Assembly: GCF_004193775.1 (NCBI RefSeq)
Contig: NW_021143976.1
Coordinates: 1-64,000 of the forward strand
Length of the DNA: 64,000 bases
Direction: 5' to 3'
DNA from: Glycine soja
Lineage: Eukaryota > Streptophyta > Magnoliopsida > Fabales > Fabaceae
A program made the translations under genes and the position numbers. This document shows, in pieces, positions 1 through 13,560 of this stretch; the stretch's first letter is position 1, and each line of letters begins with the position of its first letter. The notes below the pieces were generated by a model that was given only the letters and a program-made list of their open reading frames with translations, was not told the DNA's origin and did not search any database.

Positions 1-3000
1 ATTTCTCAAGAGCTTCCGTTGTTCAATTTTGAGTGTCTCGATATATTATGCGCCTGAATCGGACCTTCGAGTGAAACGTTATGACCATTTGAATTTCTCG
101 AGAGCTTCTGTTGTTCAATTTCGAGCATATCGATATATTATGCGCCTGAATCGCACCTCCAAGTGAAAAGTTATGACCATTTGAGTTGCTCAAGAGCTTC
201 CATGGTTCAATTTCGAACGTCTCGATATATTATGCGCCTGAATCGGACCACCGAGTGTAAAGTTATGACCATTTGAATTGCATAAGACCTTCCATTGTTC
301 AATTTCGAGCGTCTCAGTATATTATGCGCCTGAATCAGACATCCGAGTTAAAAGTTATGTCCATTCGAATTTCTCGAGAGCTTCCGTTGTTCAATTTCGA
401 GCGTCTCGATATATTATGTGCCAGAATCGGACATCCGAGTGAAAAGTTATGACCATTTGAATTTCTCGAGAGCTTCCGTTGTTCAATTTCAAGTGTCTCG
501 ATATATTATGCAACTGAATCAGGCATCCCAGATAAAAGTTACAACCATTTGAATTTCTCGAGAGCTTCCGTTGTTCAATTTCGAGCGTCTCTATATGTGA
601 TGCGCCTAAATCGGACATCCGAGTTAAAAGTTTTGACCATTTGAATTTGATGAGAGCTTTCCTTGTTCAAATTTGAGCGTCTCGATATATTATGCGCCTG
701 AATCGGACCTCCAAGTTAAAAGTTATGACCACTTAAATTTCTCGAGAGCTTCCATTGTTCAATTTTGAGTGTCTTGATATATTATGCGCCTGAATCGGAC
801 CTCCGAGTGAAAAGTTAAGACAATTTGAATTTCTCGAGAGCTTTTATTGTTCAATTTCGAGCATATCGATATATTATGCGCCTGAATCTGACCTCCGTGT
901 TAATAGTTATGACCATTTGAATTTCTCGAGAGCTTCCATTGTTCAATTTCGAGCATCTCGATATATTATGCGCCTGAATCTAACCTCCGTGTGAAAAGTT
1001 ATGACCATTTGAATTTCTCGAGAGCTTTCCTTGTTCAATTTTGAGCGTCTCGATATATTATGCGCCTGAATCGGACCTCCAAGTGAAAAGTTATGACCAT
1101 TTGAATTTCTCGAGAGCTTCCGTTGTTCAATTTTGAGTGTCTCGATATATTATGCGCCTGAATCGGACCTCCGAGTGAAACGTTATGACCATTTGAATTT
1201 CTCGAGAGCTTCCGTTGTTCAATTTCGAGCATCTCGATATATTATGCGCCTGAATCGCACCTCCAAGTGAAAAGTTATGACCATTTGAATTGCTCAAGAG
1301 CTTCCATTGTTCAATTTCGAGCGTCTCGATATATTATGCGCCTGAATCGGACTACCGAGTGTAAAGTTATGACCATTTGAATTGCTCAAGAGCTTCCGTT
1401 GTTCAATTTCGAGTGTCTTGATATATTATGCGCCTGAATCTGACCTCCGAGTGAAAAGTTATGACCATTTGAATTTCTCGAGAGCTTCCGTTGTTCAATT
1501 TCAAGCGTCTCGATATATTATGCGACTGAATCAGGCATCCGAGATAAAAGTTACGACCATTTGAATTTCTCGAGAGCTTCCGTTGTTCAATTTCGAGCGT
1601 CTCTATATGTGATGCGCCTAAATCGGACATCCGAGTTAAAAGTTTTGACCATTTGAATTTGTAGAGAGCTTTCCTTGTTCAAATTTGAGCGTCTCGATAT
1701 ATTATGCGCCTGAATCAGACCCCCAAGTTAAAAGTTATGACCATTTAAATTTCTCGAGAGCTTCCGTTGTTCAATTTTGAGTGTCTTGATATATTATGCG
1801 CCTGAATGGGACCTCCGAGTGAAAAGTTAAGACCATTTGAATTTCTCGAGAGCTTTTATTGTTCAATTTCGAGCATATCGATATATTATGCCCCTGAATC
1901 TGACCTTCGTGTTAATAGTTATGACCATTTGAATTTCTCGAGAGCTTCCATTGTTCAATTTCGAGCATCCCGATATATTATGCGCCTGAATCTGACCTCC
2001 GTGTGAAAAGTTATGACCATTTGAATTTCTCGAGAGCTTTCCTTGTTCAATTTTGAGCGTCTCGATATATTATGCGCCTGAATCGGACCTCCAAGTGAAA
2101 AGTTATGACCATTTGAATTTCTCGAGAGCTTCCGTTGTTCAATTTTGAGTGTCTCGATATATTATGCGCCTGAATCGGACCTCCGAGTGAAACGTTATGA
2201 CCATTTGAATTTCTCGAGAGCTTCCGTTGTTCAATTTCGAGCATCTCGATATATTATGCGCCTGAATCGCACCTCCAAGTGAAAAGTTATGACCATTTGA
2301 ATTGCTCAAGAGCTTCCATTGTTCAATTTCGAACGTCTCGATATATTATGCGCCTGAATCGGACTACCGAGTGTAAAGTTATGACCATTTGAATTTCTCA
2401 AGAGCTTCCGTTATTCAATTTCGAGTGTCTTGATATATTATGCGCCGGAATCTGACATCCGAGTGAAAAGTTATGACCATTTGAATTTCTCGAGAGCTTC
2501 CGTTGTTCAATTTCAAGCGTCTCGATATATTATGCAACTGAATCAGGCATCCCAGATAAAAGTTACAACCATTTGAATTTCTCGAGAGCTTCCGTTGTTC
2601 AATTTCGAGCGTCTCTATATGTGATGCGCCTAAATCGGACATCCGAGTTAAAAGTTTTGACCATTTGAATTTGTTGAGAGCTTTCCTTGTTCAAATTTGA
2701 GCGTCTCGATATATTATGCGCCTGAATCAGACCCCCAAGTTAAAAGTTATGACCATTTAAATTTCTCGAGAGCTTCCGTTGTTCAATTTTGAGTGTCTTG
2801 ATATATTATGCGCCTGAATGGGACCTCCGAGTGAAAAGTTAAGACCATTTGAATTTCTCGAGAGCTTTTATTGTTCAATTTCGAGCATATCGATATATTA
2901 TGCGCCTGAATCTGACCTTCGTGTTAATAGTTATGACCATTTGAATTTCTCGAGAGCTTCCATTGTTCAATTTCGAGCATCCCGATATATAATGCGCCTG

Positions 3001-3450
3001 AATCTTACCTCCGTGTGAAAAGTTATGACCATTTGAATTTCTCGAGAGCTTTCCTTGTTTAATTTTGAGCGTCTCGATATATTATACGCCTGAATCGGAC
3101 CTCCAAGTGAAAAGTTATGACCATTTGAATTTCTCGAGAGCTTCCGTTGTTCAATTTTGAGTGTCTCGATATATTATGCGCCTGAATCGGACCTCCGAGT
3201 GAAACGTTTTGACCATTTGAATTTCTCGAGAGCTTCCGTTGTTCAATTTCGAGCATCTCGATATATTATGCGCCTGAATCGCACCTCCAAGTGAAAAGTT
3301 ATGACCATTTGAATTGCTCAAGAGCTTCCATGGTTCAATTTCGAACGTCTCGATATATTATGCGCCTGAATCGGACTACCGAGTGTAAAGTTATGACCAT
3401 TTGAATTTCTCGAGAGCTTCCGTTATTCAATTTCGAGTGTCTTGATATAT
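1..3450 (+). repeat. 11-monomer higher-order repeat, 1,012 bp, about 3.4 copies
   Basis: Distinct variant monomers recur every 1,012 bp (11 x 92). The monomer trio on the minus strand at 391-618 recurs at 1403 and 2415, and another at 1035 recurs at 2047 and 3059. Copies differ by scattered single-base changes, for example TGGGACC for CGGACC near 1808 and 2820, and ATACGCC near 3084. The unit contains marker monomers with TATATGTGATGCGCC, with GAGAGCTTTCCTTGTTCAA and with GTGTTAATAGTTATG. The array is cut by the left window edge. Confidence 0.85.
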
Positions 3451-4529
3451 TATGCGCCGGAATCTGACCTCCGTGTGAAAAGTTATGACCATTTGAATTT
3501 CTGGAGAGCTTCTATTGTTCAATTTTGAGCGTCTCGATATCTTATGCGCCTGAATCGGACCTCCGAGTGAAAAGCTATGACCATTTGAATAACTCAAGAG
3601 CTTCCATTGTTCATTTTCGAGCATCTCGATATATGATGTGCCTGAATCGGACCTCCGAGTCAAAAGTTATCACCATTTGAATTTCTCGAGAGGTTCTATT
3701 GTTCAATTTCGAGCGTCTTGATATATTATGCACCTGAATCTAACCTCTGTGTGAAACCTTATGACCATTTCAATTTCTTGACAGCTTCCGTTGTTCAATT
3801 TCGAGCGTTTCTATATGTGATGCGCCTAAATCTTACCTCCGTGAGAAAAGGTATGACCATTTTAATTTCTCGAGAGCTTCCGTTGTTCAATTTCGAGCAT
3901 CTCTATATGTGATGCGCCAGAATCGGACCTCCGAGTGAAAAGTTATGACCATTTGAATTTCTCGAGAGCTTCCGTTGTTCAATTTTGAACGTCTCGATAT
4001 ATGATGCGCCTGAATCGGATCTCCGAGTGAAAAGGTATGACCATTTGAATAACTCAAGAGCTTCCATTGTTCATTTTCGAGCGTCTCGATATATAATGCG
4101 CCTGAATCGGACCTTCGAGTCAAAAGTTATGACCATTTGAATTTCTCGAGAGCTTCCGTTGTTCAATTTCGAGCGTCTCGATATATTATGCGCCTGAATC
4201 TGACCTCCGTGTGAAAACTTATGACCATTTGAATTTCTTGACAGCTTCCGTTGTTCAATTTCGAGCGTCTCTATATGTCATACGCCTAAATCTGACCTCC
4301 GTGAGAAAAGTTATGACCATTTTATTTCTCCAGAGCTTCCGTTGTTCAATTTCGAGCATCTCTATACGTGATGCGCCAGAATTGGACCTCTGAGTGAAAA
4401 GTTATGACCATTTGAATTTCTCGACAGCTTTCGTTGTTCAATTTCGAGTGTCTTTATATATTATGCGCCTGAATCGGACCTCCGAGTGAAATGTTATGAC
4501 CATTTGAATTTCTCGAGAGCTTCCGTTGT
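3451..4529 (+). repeat. Satellite block shared with 8,786-9,590
   Basis: A run of variant monomers (TTTCTTGACAGCTTCC, TATATGTGATGCGCCTAAAT, TTGAATAACTCAAGAGC with TTCATTTTCGAGC) is repeated near 8,786-9,590 at an offset of 5,335 bp, one base short of 58 monomers. The start of the block (3427 versus 8762) and an inner landmark (3718 versus 9053) give the same offset. The block interrupts the 11-mer family, which returns after 5,700. Confidence 0.7.
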
Positions 4530-5700
4530 TCAATTTCGAGCATCTCGATATATTATGCGCCAGAATCGGACCTCCAAGTGAAAAGTTATGACCATTTGAA
4601 TTGCTCAAGAGCCTCCATTGTTCAATTTCGAGCGTCTCGATATATTATGCGCCTGAATCGGACCTCCGAGTAAAAAGTTATGACCATTTGAATTGCTCAA
4701 GAGCTTCCATTGTTCAATTTCGAGCGTCTCGATATATTATGCGCCAGAATCGGACCTCCTAGTGAAAAGTTATGACCATTTTAATTTCTCGAGAGCTTCC
4801 TTTGTTCAATTTCGAGCATCTCTATATGTGATGCGCCAGAATCGGACCTCTGAGTGAAACGTTATGACCATTTGAATTTCTCGAGAGCTTCCGTTGTTCA
4901 ATTTCAAGCGTCTCGATATATTATGCAACTGAATAAGGCATCTGAGATAAAAGTTACAACCATTTGAATTTCTCGAGAGCTTTCGTTGTTCAATTTCGAG
5001 CGTCTCGATATATTATGCGCCTGAATCAGACATCCGAGTTAAAAGTTATGTCCATTTGAATTTCTCGAGAGCTTCCGTTGTTCAATTTCGAGCGTCTCGA
5101 TATATTATGCGCCTGAATCGGACCTCCGAGTGTAAAGTTATGACCATTTGAATTTCTCGAGAGCTTCCATTGTTCAATTTCGAGCATCTCGATATATTAT
5201 GCGCCTGAATCGGACCTCCGAGTAAAACGTTATGACCATTTGAATTGCTCAGGAGCTTCCATTGTTCAATTTCGAGCATCTCGATATATTATGCGCCAGA
5301 ATCGGACCTCCAAGTGAAAAGTTATGACCATTTGAATTGCTCAAGAGCCTCCATTGTTCAATTTCGAGCGTCTCGATATATTATGCGCCTGAATCGGACC
5401 TCCGAGTGAAAAGTTATGACCATTTGAATTGCTCAAGAGCTTCCATTGTTCAATTTCGAGCGTCTCGATATATTATGCGCCAGAATCGGACCTCCAAGTG
5501 AAAAGTTATGACCATTTGAATTGCTCAAGAGCTTCCATTGTTCAATTTCGAGCGTCTCTATATATTATGCGCCTGAATCGGACCTCCGAGTGTAAAGTTA
5601 TGACCATTTGAATTTCTCGAGAGCTTCCATTGTTCAATTTCGAGCATCTCGATATATTATGCGCCTGAATCTGACCTCCGTGTGAAAAGTTATGACCATT
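4530..5700 (+). repeat. 8-monomer duplication, 736 bp
   Basis: The rare variant GCTCAAGAGCCTCCATTG occurs at 4605 and 5341, exactly 736 bp (8 x 92) apart. Its neighbours, GCGCCAGAATCGGACCTCCA before it and a TTGCTCAAGAGCTTCC monomer after it, are shared, so this is a tandem duplication of eight monomers with a partial second copy. No other sequence class is present. Confidence 0.7.
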
Positions 5701-8500
5701 TGAATTTCTCGAGAGCTTTCCTTGTTCAATTTTGAGCGTCTCGATATATTATGCGCCTGAATCGGACCTCCAAGTGAAAAGTTATGACCATTTGAATTTC
5801 TCGAGAGCTTCCGTTGTTCAATTTTGAGTGTCTCGATATATTATGCGCCTGAATCGGACCTCCGAGTGAAACGTTATGACCATTTGAATTGCATAAGACC
5901 TTCCATAGTTCAATTTCGAGCGTCTCAATATATTATGCTCCTGAATGAGACATCCGAGTTAAAAGTTATGTCCATTTGAATTTCTCGAGAGATTCCGTTG
6001 TTCAATTTCGAGCATCTCGATATATTATGCGCCTAAATCGCACCTCCAAGTGAAAATTTATGACCATTTGAGTTGCTCAAGAGCTTCCATTGTTCAATTT
6101 CGAGCGTCTCGATATATTATGCGCCTGAATCGGACCACCGAGTGTAAAGTTATGACCATTTGAATTGCATAAGACCTTCCATAGTTCAATTTCGAGCGTC
6201 TCAATATATTATGCTCCTGAATGAGACATCCGAGTTAAAAGTTATGTCCATTTGAATTTCTCGAGAGATTCCGTTGTTCAATTTCGAGCGTCTCGATATA
6301 TTATGTTCCAGAATCGGACATCCGAGTGAAAAGTTATGACCATTTAAATTTCTCGAGAGCTTCCGTTGTTCAATTTCAAGCGTCTTGATATATTATGCGA
6401 CTGAATCAGGCATCCGAGATAAAATTTACAACCATTTGAATTTCTCGAGAGCTTCCGTTGTTCAATTTCGAGCGTCTCTATATGTGATGCGCCTAAATCG
6501 GACATCCGAGTTAAAAGTTTTGACCATTTGAATTTGTTGAGAGCTTTCCTTGTTCAAATTTGAGCGTCTCGATATATTATGCGCCTGAATCGGACCTCCA
6601 AGTTAAAAGTTATGACCATTTGAATTTCTCGAGAGCTTCCGTTGTTCAATTTTGAGTGTCTCGATATATTATGCGCCTGAATCGGACCTCCGAGTGAAAC
6701 GTTATGACCATTTGAATTTCTCGAGAGCTTCCGTTGTTCAATTTCGAGCATATCGATATATTATGCGCCTGAATCGCACCTCCAAGTGAAAAGTTATGAC
6801 CATTTGAGTTGCTCAAGAGCTTCCATGGTTCAATTTCGAACGTCTCGATATATTATGCTCCTGAATCGGACCACCGAGTGTAAAGTTATGACCATTTGAA
6901 TTGCGTAACACCTTCCATTGTTCAATTTCGAGTGTCTCAGTATATTATGCGCCTGAATCAGACATCCGAGTTAAAAGTTATGTCCATTCGAATTTCTCGA
7001 GAGCTTCCGTTGTTCAATTTCGAGCGTCTCGATATATTATGTGCCAGAATCAGACGTCCGAGTGAAAAGTTATGACCATTTGAATTTCTCGAGAGCTTCC
7101 GTTGTTCAATTTCAAGCGTCTCGATATATTATGCAACTGAATCAGGCATCCGATATAAAAGTTACAACCATTTGAATTTCTCGAGAGCTTCCGTTTTTCA
7201 ATATCGAGCGTCTCTATATGTGATGCGCCTAAATCGGACATCCGAGTTAAAAGTTTTGACCATTTGAATTTGTTGAGAGCTTTCCTTGTTCAAATTTGAG
7301 CGTCTCGATATATTATGCGCCTGAATCGGACCTCCAAGTTAAAAGTTATGACCATTTAAATTTCTCGAGAGCTTCCGTTGTTAAATTTTGAGTGTCTTGA
7401 TATATTATGCGCCTGAATCGGACCTCCGAGTGAAAAGTTAAGAGCATTTGAATTTCTCGAGAGCTTTTATTGTTCAATTTCGAGCATATCGATATATTAT
7501 GCGCCTGAATCTGACCTCCGTGTTAATAGTTATGACCATTTGAATTTCTCGAGAGCTTCCATTGTTCAATTTCGAGCATCCCGGTATATTATGCGCCTGA
7601 ATCTGACCTCCGTGTGAAAAGTTATGACCATTTGAATTTCTCGAGAGCTTTCCTTGTTTAATTTTGATCGTCTCGATATATTATGCGCCTGAATCGGACC
7701 TCCAAGTGAAAAGTTATGACCATTTGAATTTCTCGAGAGCTTCCGTTGTTCAATTTTGCGTGTCTCGATATATTATGCGCCTGAATCGGACCTCCGAGTG
7801 AAACGTTATGACCATTTGAATTTCTCGAGAGCTTCCATTGTTCAATTTCGAGCATCTCAATATATTATGCGCCTGAATCGCACCTCCAAGTGAAAAGTTA
7901 TGACCATTTGAGTTGCTCAAGAGCTTCCATGGTTCAATTTTGAACGTCTCGATATATTATGCGCCTGAATCGGACCACCGACTGTAAAGTTATGACCATT
8001 TGAATTGCATAAGACCTTCCATTGTTCAATTTCGAGCGTCTCAATATATTATGCGCCTGAAACAGACATCCGAGTTAAAAGTTATGTCCATTTGAATTTC
8101 TCGAGAGCTTTCGTTGTTCAATTTCGAGCATCTCGATATATTATGTTCCAGAATCGGACATGCGAGTGAAAAGTTATGACCATTTGAATTTCTCGAGAGC
8201 TTTCGTTGTTCAATTTCAAGCTTCTCGATATATTATGCGACTGAATCAGGCATCTGAGATAAAAGTGACAACCATTTGAATTTCTCGAGAGCTTCCGTAG
8301 TTCAATTTCGAGCGTCTCTATATGTGATGCGCCTAAATCGGATATCCTAGTTAAAAGTTTTGACCATTCGAATTTGTTAAGAGTTTTCCTTGTTCAAATT
8401 TGAGCGTCTCGATATATTATGCGCCTGAATCGGACCTCCAAGTTAAAACTTATAACCATTTGAATTTCTCAAGAGCTTCCGTTGTTCAATTTTGAGTGTC
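5701..8500 (+). repeat. 11/12-mer higher-order repeat variants related to the first block
   Basis: The TTTCCTTGTT..., TATATGTGATGCGCC and GAAACGTTATG marker monomers of the 1-3,450 block reappear here. The minus-strand trio at 6554-6751 recurs at 7658, a spacing of 1,104 bp (12 x 92), so one monomer has been gained relative to the 1,012-bp unit. A nested 3-monomer duplication (276 bp) is visible: GCATAAGACCTTCCATAGTT occurs at 5891 and again at 6167. This is satellite only. Confidence 0.7.
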
Positions 8501-9555
8501 TTGATATATTATGCGCCTGAATCGGACCTCTGAGTGAAACGTTATGACCATTTGAATTTGTTGAGAGCTTCCGTTGTTCAATTTCGAGCGTCTCGATATC
8601 TTATGCGCCTGAATCGGACCTCCGAGTAAAAAGTTATGACCTTTTGAATTGCTCAAGAGCTTCCATTGTTCAATTTCGAGCGTCTCGATATATTATGCGC
8701 CTGAATCGGACCTCCGAGTGTAAAGTTATGACCATTTGAATTGGTCAAGAGCTTCCATTATTCAATTTCGAGCATCTCGATATATTATGGGCAGGAATCG
8801 GACCTCCGTGTGAAAAGTTATGACCATTTGAATTTCTCGAGAGCTTCTGTTGTTCAATTTCGAGCGTCTCGATATCTTATGCGCCTGAATCGGACCTCCG
8901 AGTGAAAAGTTATGACCATTTGAATAACTCAAGAGCTTCCATTGTTCATTTTCGAGCATCTCGATATATGATGCGCCTGAATCGGACCTCCGAGTCAAAA
9001 GTTATGACCATTTTAATTTCTCGAGAGGTTCTATTGTTCAATTTCGAGCGTCTTGATATATTATGCACATGAATCTGACCTCTCTGTGAAACCTTGTGAC
9101 CATTTGAATTTCTTGACAGCTTCCGTTGTTCAATTTCGAGCGTTTCTATATGTGATGCGCCTAAATCTTACCTCCGTGAAAAAAGTTATCACCATTTTAA
9201 TTTCTCGAGAGATTCCGTTGTTCAATTTCGAGCATCTCTATATGTGATGCGCCAGAATCGGACCTCCGAGTGAAAAGTTATGACCATTTGAATTTCTCAA
9301 GAGCTTCCGTTGGTCAATTTCGAGCGTCTCGATATATGATGCGCCTGAATCGGACCTTCGAGTAAAAAGGTATGACCATTTGAATAACTTAAGAGCTTCC
9401 ATTGTTCATTTTCGAGCATCTCGATACATGATGCGCATAAATCGGACCTTCGAGTCAAAAGTTATGACCATTTGAATTTCTCGAGAGCTTCCGTTGTTCA
9501 ATTTCGAGCGTCTCGATATATTATGCGCCTGAATCTGACCTCCGTGTGAAAACTT
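8501..9555 (+). repeat. Satellite block, second copy of the 3,451-4,250 segment
   Basis: The second member of the 5,335-bp offset duplication carries the same ordered variants: TTGAATAACTCAAGAGC, then AGAGGTTCTATTGTTC, then TTTCTTGACAGC, then TATATGTGATGCGCC. It ends at an abnormal 69-bp monomer starting at 9,556. Confidence 0.65.
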
Positions 9556-9624
9556 ATGACCATTTGAATTTCTTGAGTGTCTAGATATATTATACGCCTG
9601 AATCGGACCTCCGTGACAAAAGTT
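9556..9624 (+). repeat. Truncated satellite monomer, 69 bp
   Basis: The distance from ATGACC at 9556 to the equivalent ATTACC at 9625 is 69 bp, not 92. The sequence passes from AATTTCTTGA straight to GTGTCTAGATA, so the AGCTTCC...TTTCGA part (23 bp) is missing. The truncation lies where the preceding block ends and the 9.6-12 kb block begins. Confidence 0.8.
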
Positions 9625-12060
9625 ATTACCCTTTCAATTTCTCAAGAGCTTCCATTGTTCAATTTCGAGTGTCTCGATATATTATGCGCCTGAATCGGAC
9701 CTCCGAGTGAAAAGTTATGACCATTTCAATTGCTCAAGAGCTTCCATTGTTCAATTTCGAGCATCTCGATATATTATGCGCCTGAATCTGACCTCCGAGT
9801 TAAAAGTTATGTCCATCTGAATTTCTCGAGAGCTTCCATTGTTCAATTTCGAGTGTCTCGATATATTATGCGCCTGAATCGGACCTCCGAGTGAAAAGTT
9901 ATGACCATTTCAATTGCTCAAGAGCTTCCATTGTTCAATTTTGAGCATCTCGATATGTTATGCGCCTGAATCTGACCTCCGAGTTAAAAGTTATGTCCAT
10001 CTGAATTTCTCGAGAGCTTCCGTTGTTCAATTTCGGGATCTCGATATATTATGTGCCTGAATCGAACATCCGAGTGAAAAGTTATGACCATTTGAATTTC
10101 TCGAGAGCTTCCGTTGTTCAATTTCGGGATCTCGATATATTATGCGACTGAGTCAGACATCCGAGATAAAAGTTACAACCATTTGAATTTCTCGAGTGCT
10201 TCCGTTGTTCAATTTCGAGGGTCTGTATATGTGATGCAACTAAATCGGACATCCGAGTTAAAAGTTATGACAATTTGAATTTTTCGAGAGCTTTCGTTGT
10301 TCAATTTTGAGTGTCTCGATATATTATGCGCCTGAATCGGACCTCCGAGTGAAACGTTATGACCATTTGAATTTCTCGAGAGCTTCCGTTGTTCAAATTT
10401 GAGTATCTAGATATATTATACGCCTGAATCGGACCTCCGTGACAAAGGTTATGACCCTTTGAATTTCTCAAGAGCTTCCACTGTTCAATTTCGAGTGTCT
10501 CGATATATTATGCGCCTGAATCGGACCTCCGTGTGAAAAGTTATGACAATTTCAATTGCTCAAGAGCTTCCATTGTTCAATTTCGAGCGTCTCGATATAT
10601 TATGCGCCTCAATCGGACCTCCGAGTGAAAAGTTATGACCATTTGAATTTCTCGAGAGCTTCCGTTGTTCAATTTCGGGATCTCCATATATTATGTGCCT
10701 GAATCGAACATCCGACTGAAAAGTTATGACCATTTGAATTTCTCGAGAGCTTCCGTTGTTCAATTTCGGGATCTCGATATATTATGCGACTGAGTCAGAC
10801 ATCCGAGATAAAAGTTACAACCATTTGAATTTCTCGAGTGCTTCCGTTGTTCAATTTCGAGGGTCTGTATATGTGATGCAACTAAATCGGACATCCGAGT
10901 TAAAAGTTATGACAATTTGAATTTGTCGAGAGCTTTGCTTGTTCAATTTTGAGCGTCTCGATATATTATGCGCCTGAGTCGGATCTCAAGTGAAAAGTTA
11001 TGACCATTTGAATTTTTCGAGAGCTTCCGTTGTTCAATTTTGAGTGTCTCGATATATTATGCGCCTGAATCGGACCTCCGAGTGAAACGTTATGACCATT
11101 TGAATTTCTCGAGAGCTTCCGTTGTTCAAATTTGAGTGCCTAGATATATTATACGCCTGAATCGGACCTCCGTGACAAAGGTTATGACCCTTTGAATTTC
11201 TCAAGAGCTTCCACTGTTCAATTTCGAGTGTCTCGATATATTATGCACCTGAATCGGACCTCCGAGTTAAAAGTTATGACCATTTGAATTGCTCAAGAGC
11301 TTCCATTGTTCAATTTCGAGCATCTAGATATATTATGCGCCTGAATCTGACCTCCGTGACAAAAGTTATGACCCTTTGAATTTCTCAAGAGCTTCCATTG
11401 TTCAATTTCGAGTGTCTCGATATATTATGCGCCTGAATCGGACCTCCGTGTGAAAAGTTTTGACAATTTCAATTGCTCAAGAGCTTCCATTGTTCAATTT
11501 CGAGCATCTCGATATATTATGCGCCTGAATCTGACCTCCGAGTTAAAAGTTATGTCCATCTGAATTTCTCGAGAGCTTCTGTTGTTCAATTTCGGGATCT
11601 AGATATATTATGTGCCTGAATCGAACATCCGAGTGAAAAGTTATGACCATTTGAATTTCTCGAGAGCTTCCGTTGTTCAATTTCGGGATCTCGATATATT
11701 ATGCGACTGAGTCAGACATCCGAGATAAAAGTTACAACCATTTGAATTTCTCGAGTGCTTCCGTTGTTCAATTTCGAGGGTCTGTATATGTGATGCAACT
11801 AAATCGGACATCCGAGTTAAAAGTTATGACAATTTGAATTTGTCGAGAGCTTTCCTTGTTCAATTTTGAGCGTCTAGATATATTATGCGCCTGAATCGGA
11901 CCTCCAAGTGAAAAGTTATGACCATTTGAATTTTTCGAGAGCTTCCGTTGTTCAATTTTGAGTCTCTCGATATATTATGCGCCTGAATCAGACCTCCGAG
12001 TGAAACGTTATGACCATTTGAATTTCTCAAGAGCTTCCGTTGTTCAAATACTAGTGTCTC
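9625..12060 (+). repeat. Satellite block with 91-bp CGGGATCTCG monomers in 7- and 10-mer spacings
   Basis: Pairs of monomers carrying TTTCGGGATCTCG, one base shorter than the usual TTTCGAGCGTCTCG, occur at about 10,034/10,125, 10,676/10,768 and 11,592/11,683. The marker TCGAACATCC lies at 10062, 10704 and 11621. Spacings are therefore 642 and 917 bp, that is 7 and 10 monomers less two or three bases. Another block marker is TTGTTCAAATTTGAGTG with GTGACAAAGGTTATGACCC. Confidence 0.75.
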
Positions 12061-13560
12061 GATATATTATGCGCCTGAATCGGACCTTCGAGTGAAAAGT
12101 TATGACCATTTGAATTGCTCAAGAGCTTCCATTGTTCAATTTCGAGCGTCTCGATCTATTATGCGCCTCAATCTGACCTCCGTGTGAAAACTTATGACGA
12201 TTTGAATTTCTTAACTGCTTCCGTTATTCAATTTCGAGCGTCTCTATATGTGATCTGCCTAAATCTGACCTCCGTGAGAAAAGTTATGACCATTTTAATT
12301 TCTCGAGAGCTTTTGTTGTTCAATTTCGACCATCTCTATATGTGATGCGCTAGAATCGGACCTCCGAGTGAAAAGTTATGACCATTTGAATTTCTCGTGA
12401 GCTTCCGTTGTTCAATTTTGAATGTCTTGATATATTATGCGCCTGAATCGGACCTCCGAGTGAAAAGTTATGACCATTCCAATTGCTCAAGAGCTTCCAT
12501 TGTTCAATTTCGAGCATCTCGATATATTTTGCGCCTGAATCGGACCTCCAAGTGAAAAGTTATGACCATTTGAATTTCTCGAGAGCTTCCGTTGTTCAAA
12601 TTTGAGTGTCTAGATATATTATACGCCTGAATCGGACCTCCGAGTAAAACGTTATGACAATTTGAATTTGTCGAGAGCTTTCCTTGTTCAATTTTGAGCG
12701 TCTTGATATATTATGCGCCTGAGTCGGACCTCAAGTGAAAAGTTATGACCATTTGAATTTCTCGAGAGGTTCTGTTGTTCAATTTTGAGTGTCTCGATAT
12801 ATTATGCGCCTGAATCGGACCTCCGAGTGAAACGTTATGACCATTTGAATTTCCCGAGAGCTTCCGTTTTTCAATTTCAAGCGTCTCAATATTTTATGCA
12901 CCTGAATCGGACCTCCTAGTGAAAAGTTATGACCATTTGAATTGCTCAAGAGCTTCCATTGTTCAATTTCGAGCGTCTCGATATATTATGTGCCGAAATC
13001 GGACCCCCGAGTGTAAACTTATGACCATTTGAATTGCTCAAGAGCTTCCATTGTTCAATTTCGAGCGTCTCGATATATTATGCGCCTGAATCTGACCTCC
13101 GTGAGAAAAGTTATGACCATTTGAATTTCTCGAGAGCTTCCGTTGTTCAATTTCGAACGTCTCGATATATTATGCGCCTGAATCGGACCTCCGAGTGAAA
13201 AGTTATAACCATTTGAATTACTCAAGAGCTTCCATTGTTCATTTTCGAGCATCTCGATATATGATGCGCCAGAATCGGACCTTCGAGTCAAAAGTTATGA
13301 CCATTTGAATTTTTAGACAGCTTCCGCTGTTCAATTTCGAGCGTCTCTATATGTGATGCACCTAAATCGGACATCCAAGTAAAAAGTTAGGACCATTTGA
13401 ATTTGTCGAGAGTTTTCCTTGTTAAATTTCAAGCATCTCGATATATTATGCGCCTGAATCGGACCTCCAAGTGAAAAGTTATGACCATTTGAATTTCTCG
13501 AGAGCTTCCGTTGTTCAATTTTGAGTGTCTCGATATATTATGCGCCTGAATCAGACCTCC
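12061..13560 (+). repeat. Mixed satellite monomers without a clear higher-order period
   Basis: Monomers here are 91-92 bp and of several variant types (TTGCTCAAGAGC, TTTCTCGTGAGC, TTTCCCGAGAGC). I did not find a block-length repeat confined to this stretch. One monomer near 12,721 reads GAGTCGGACCTCAAGTG and is one base short. No non-satellite sequence is present. Confidence 0.7.
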
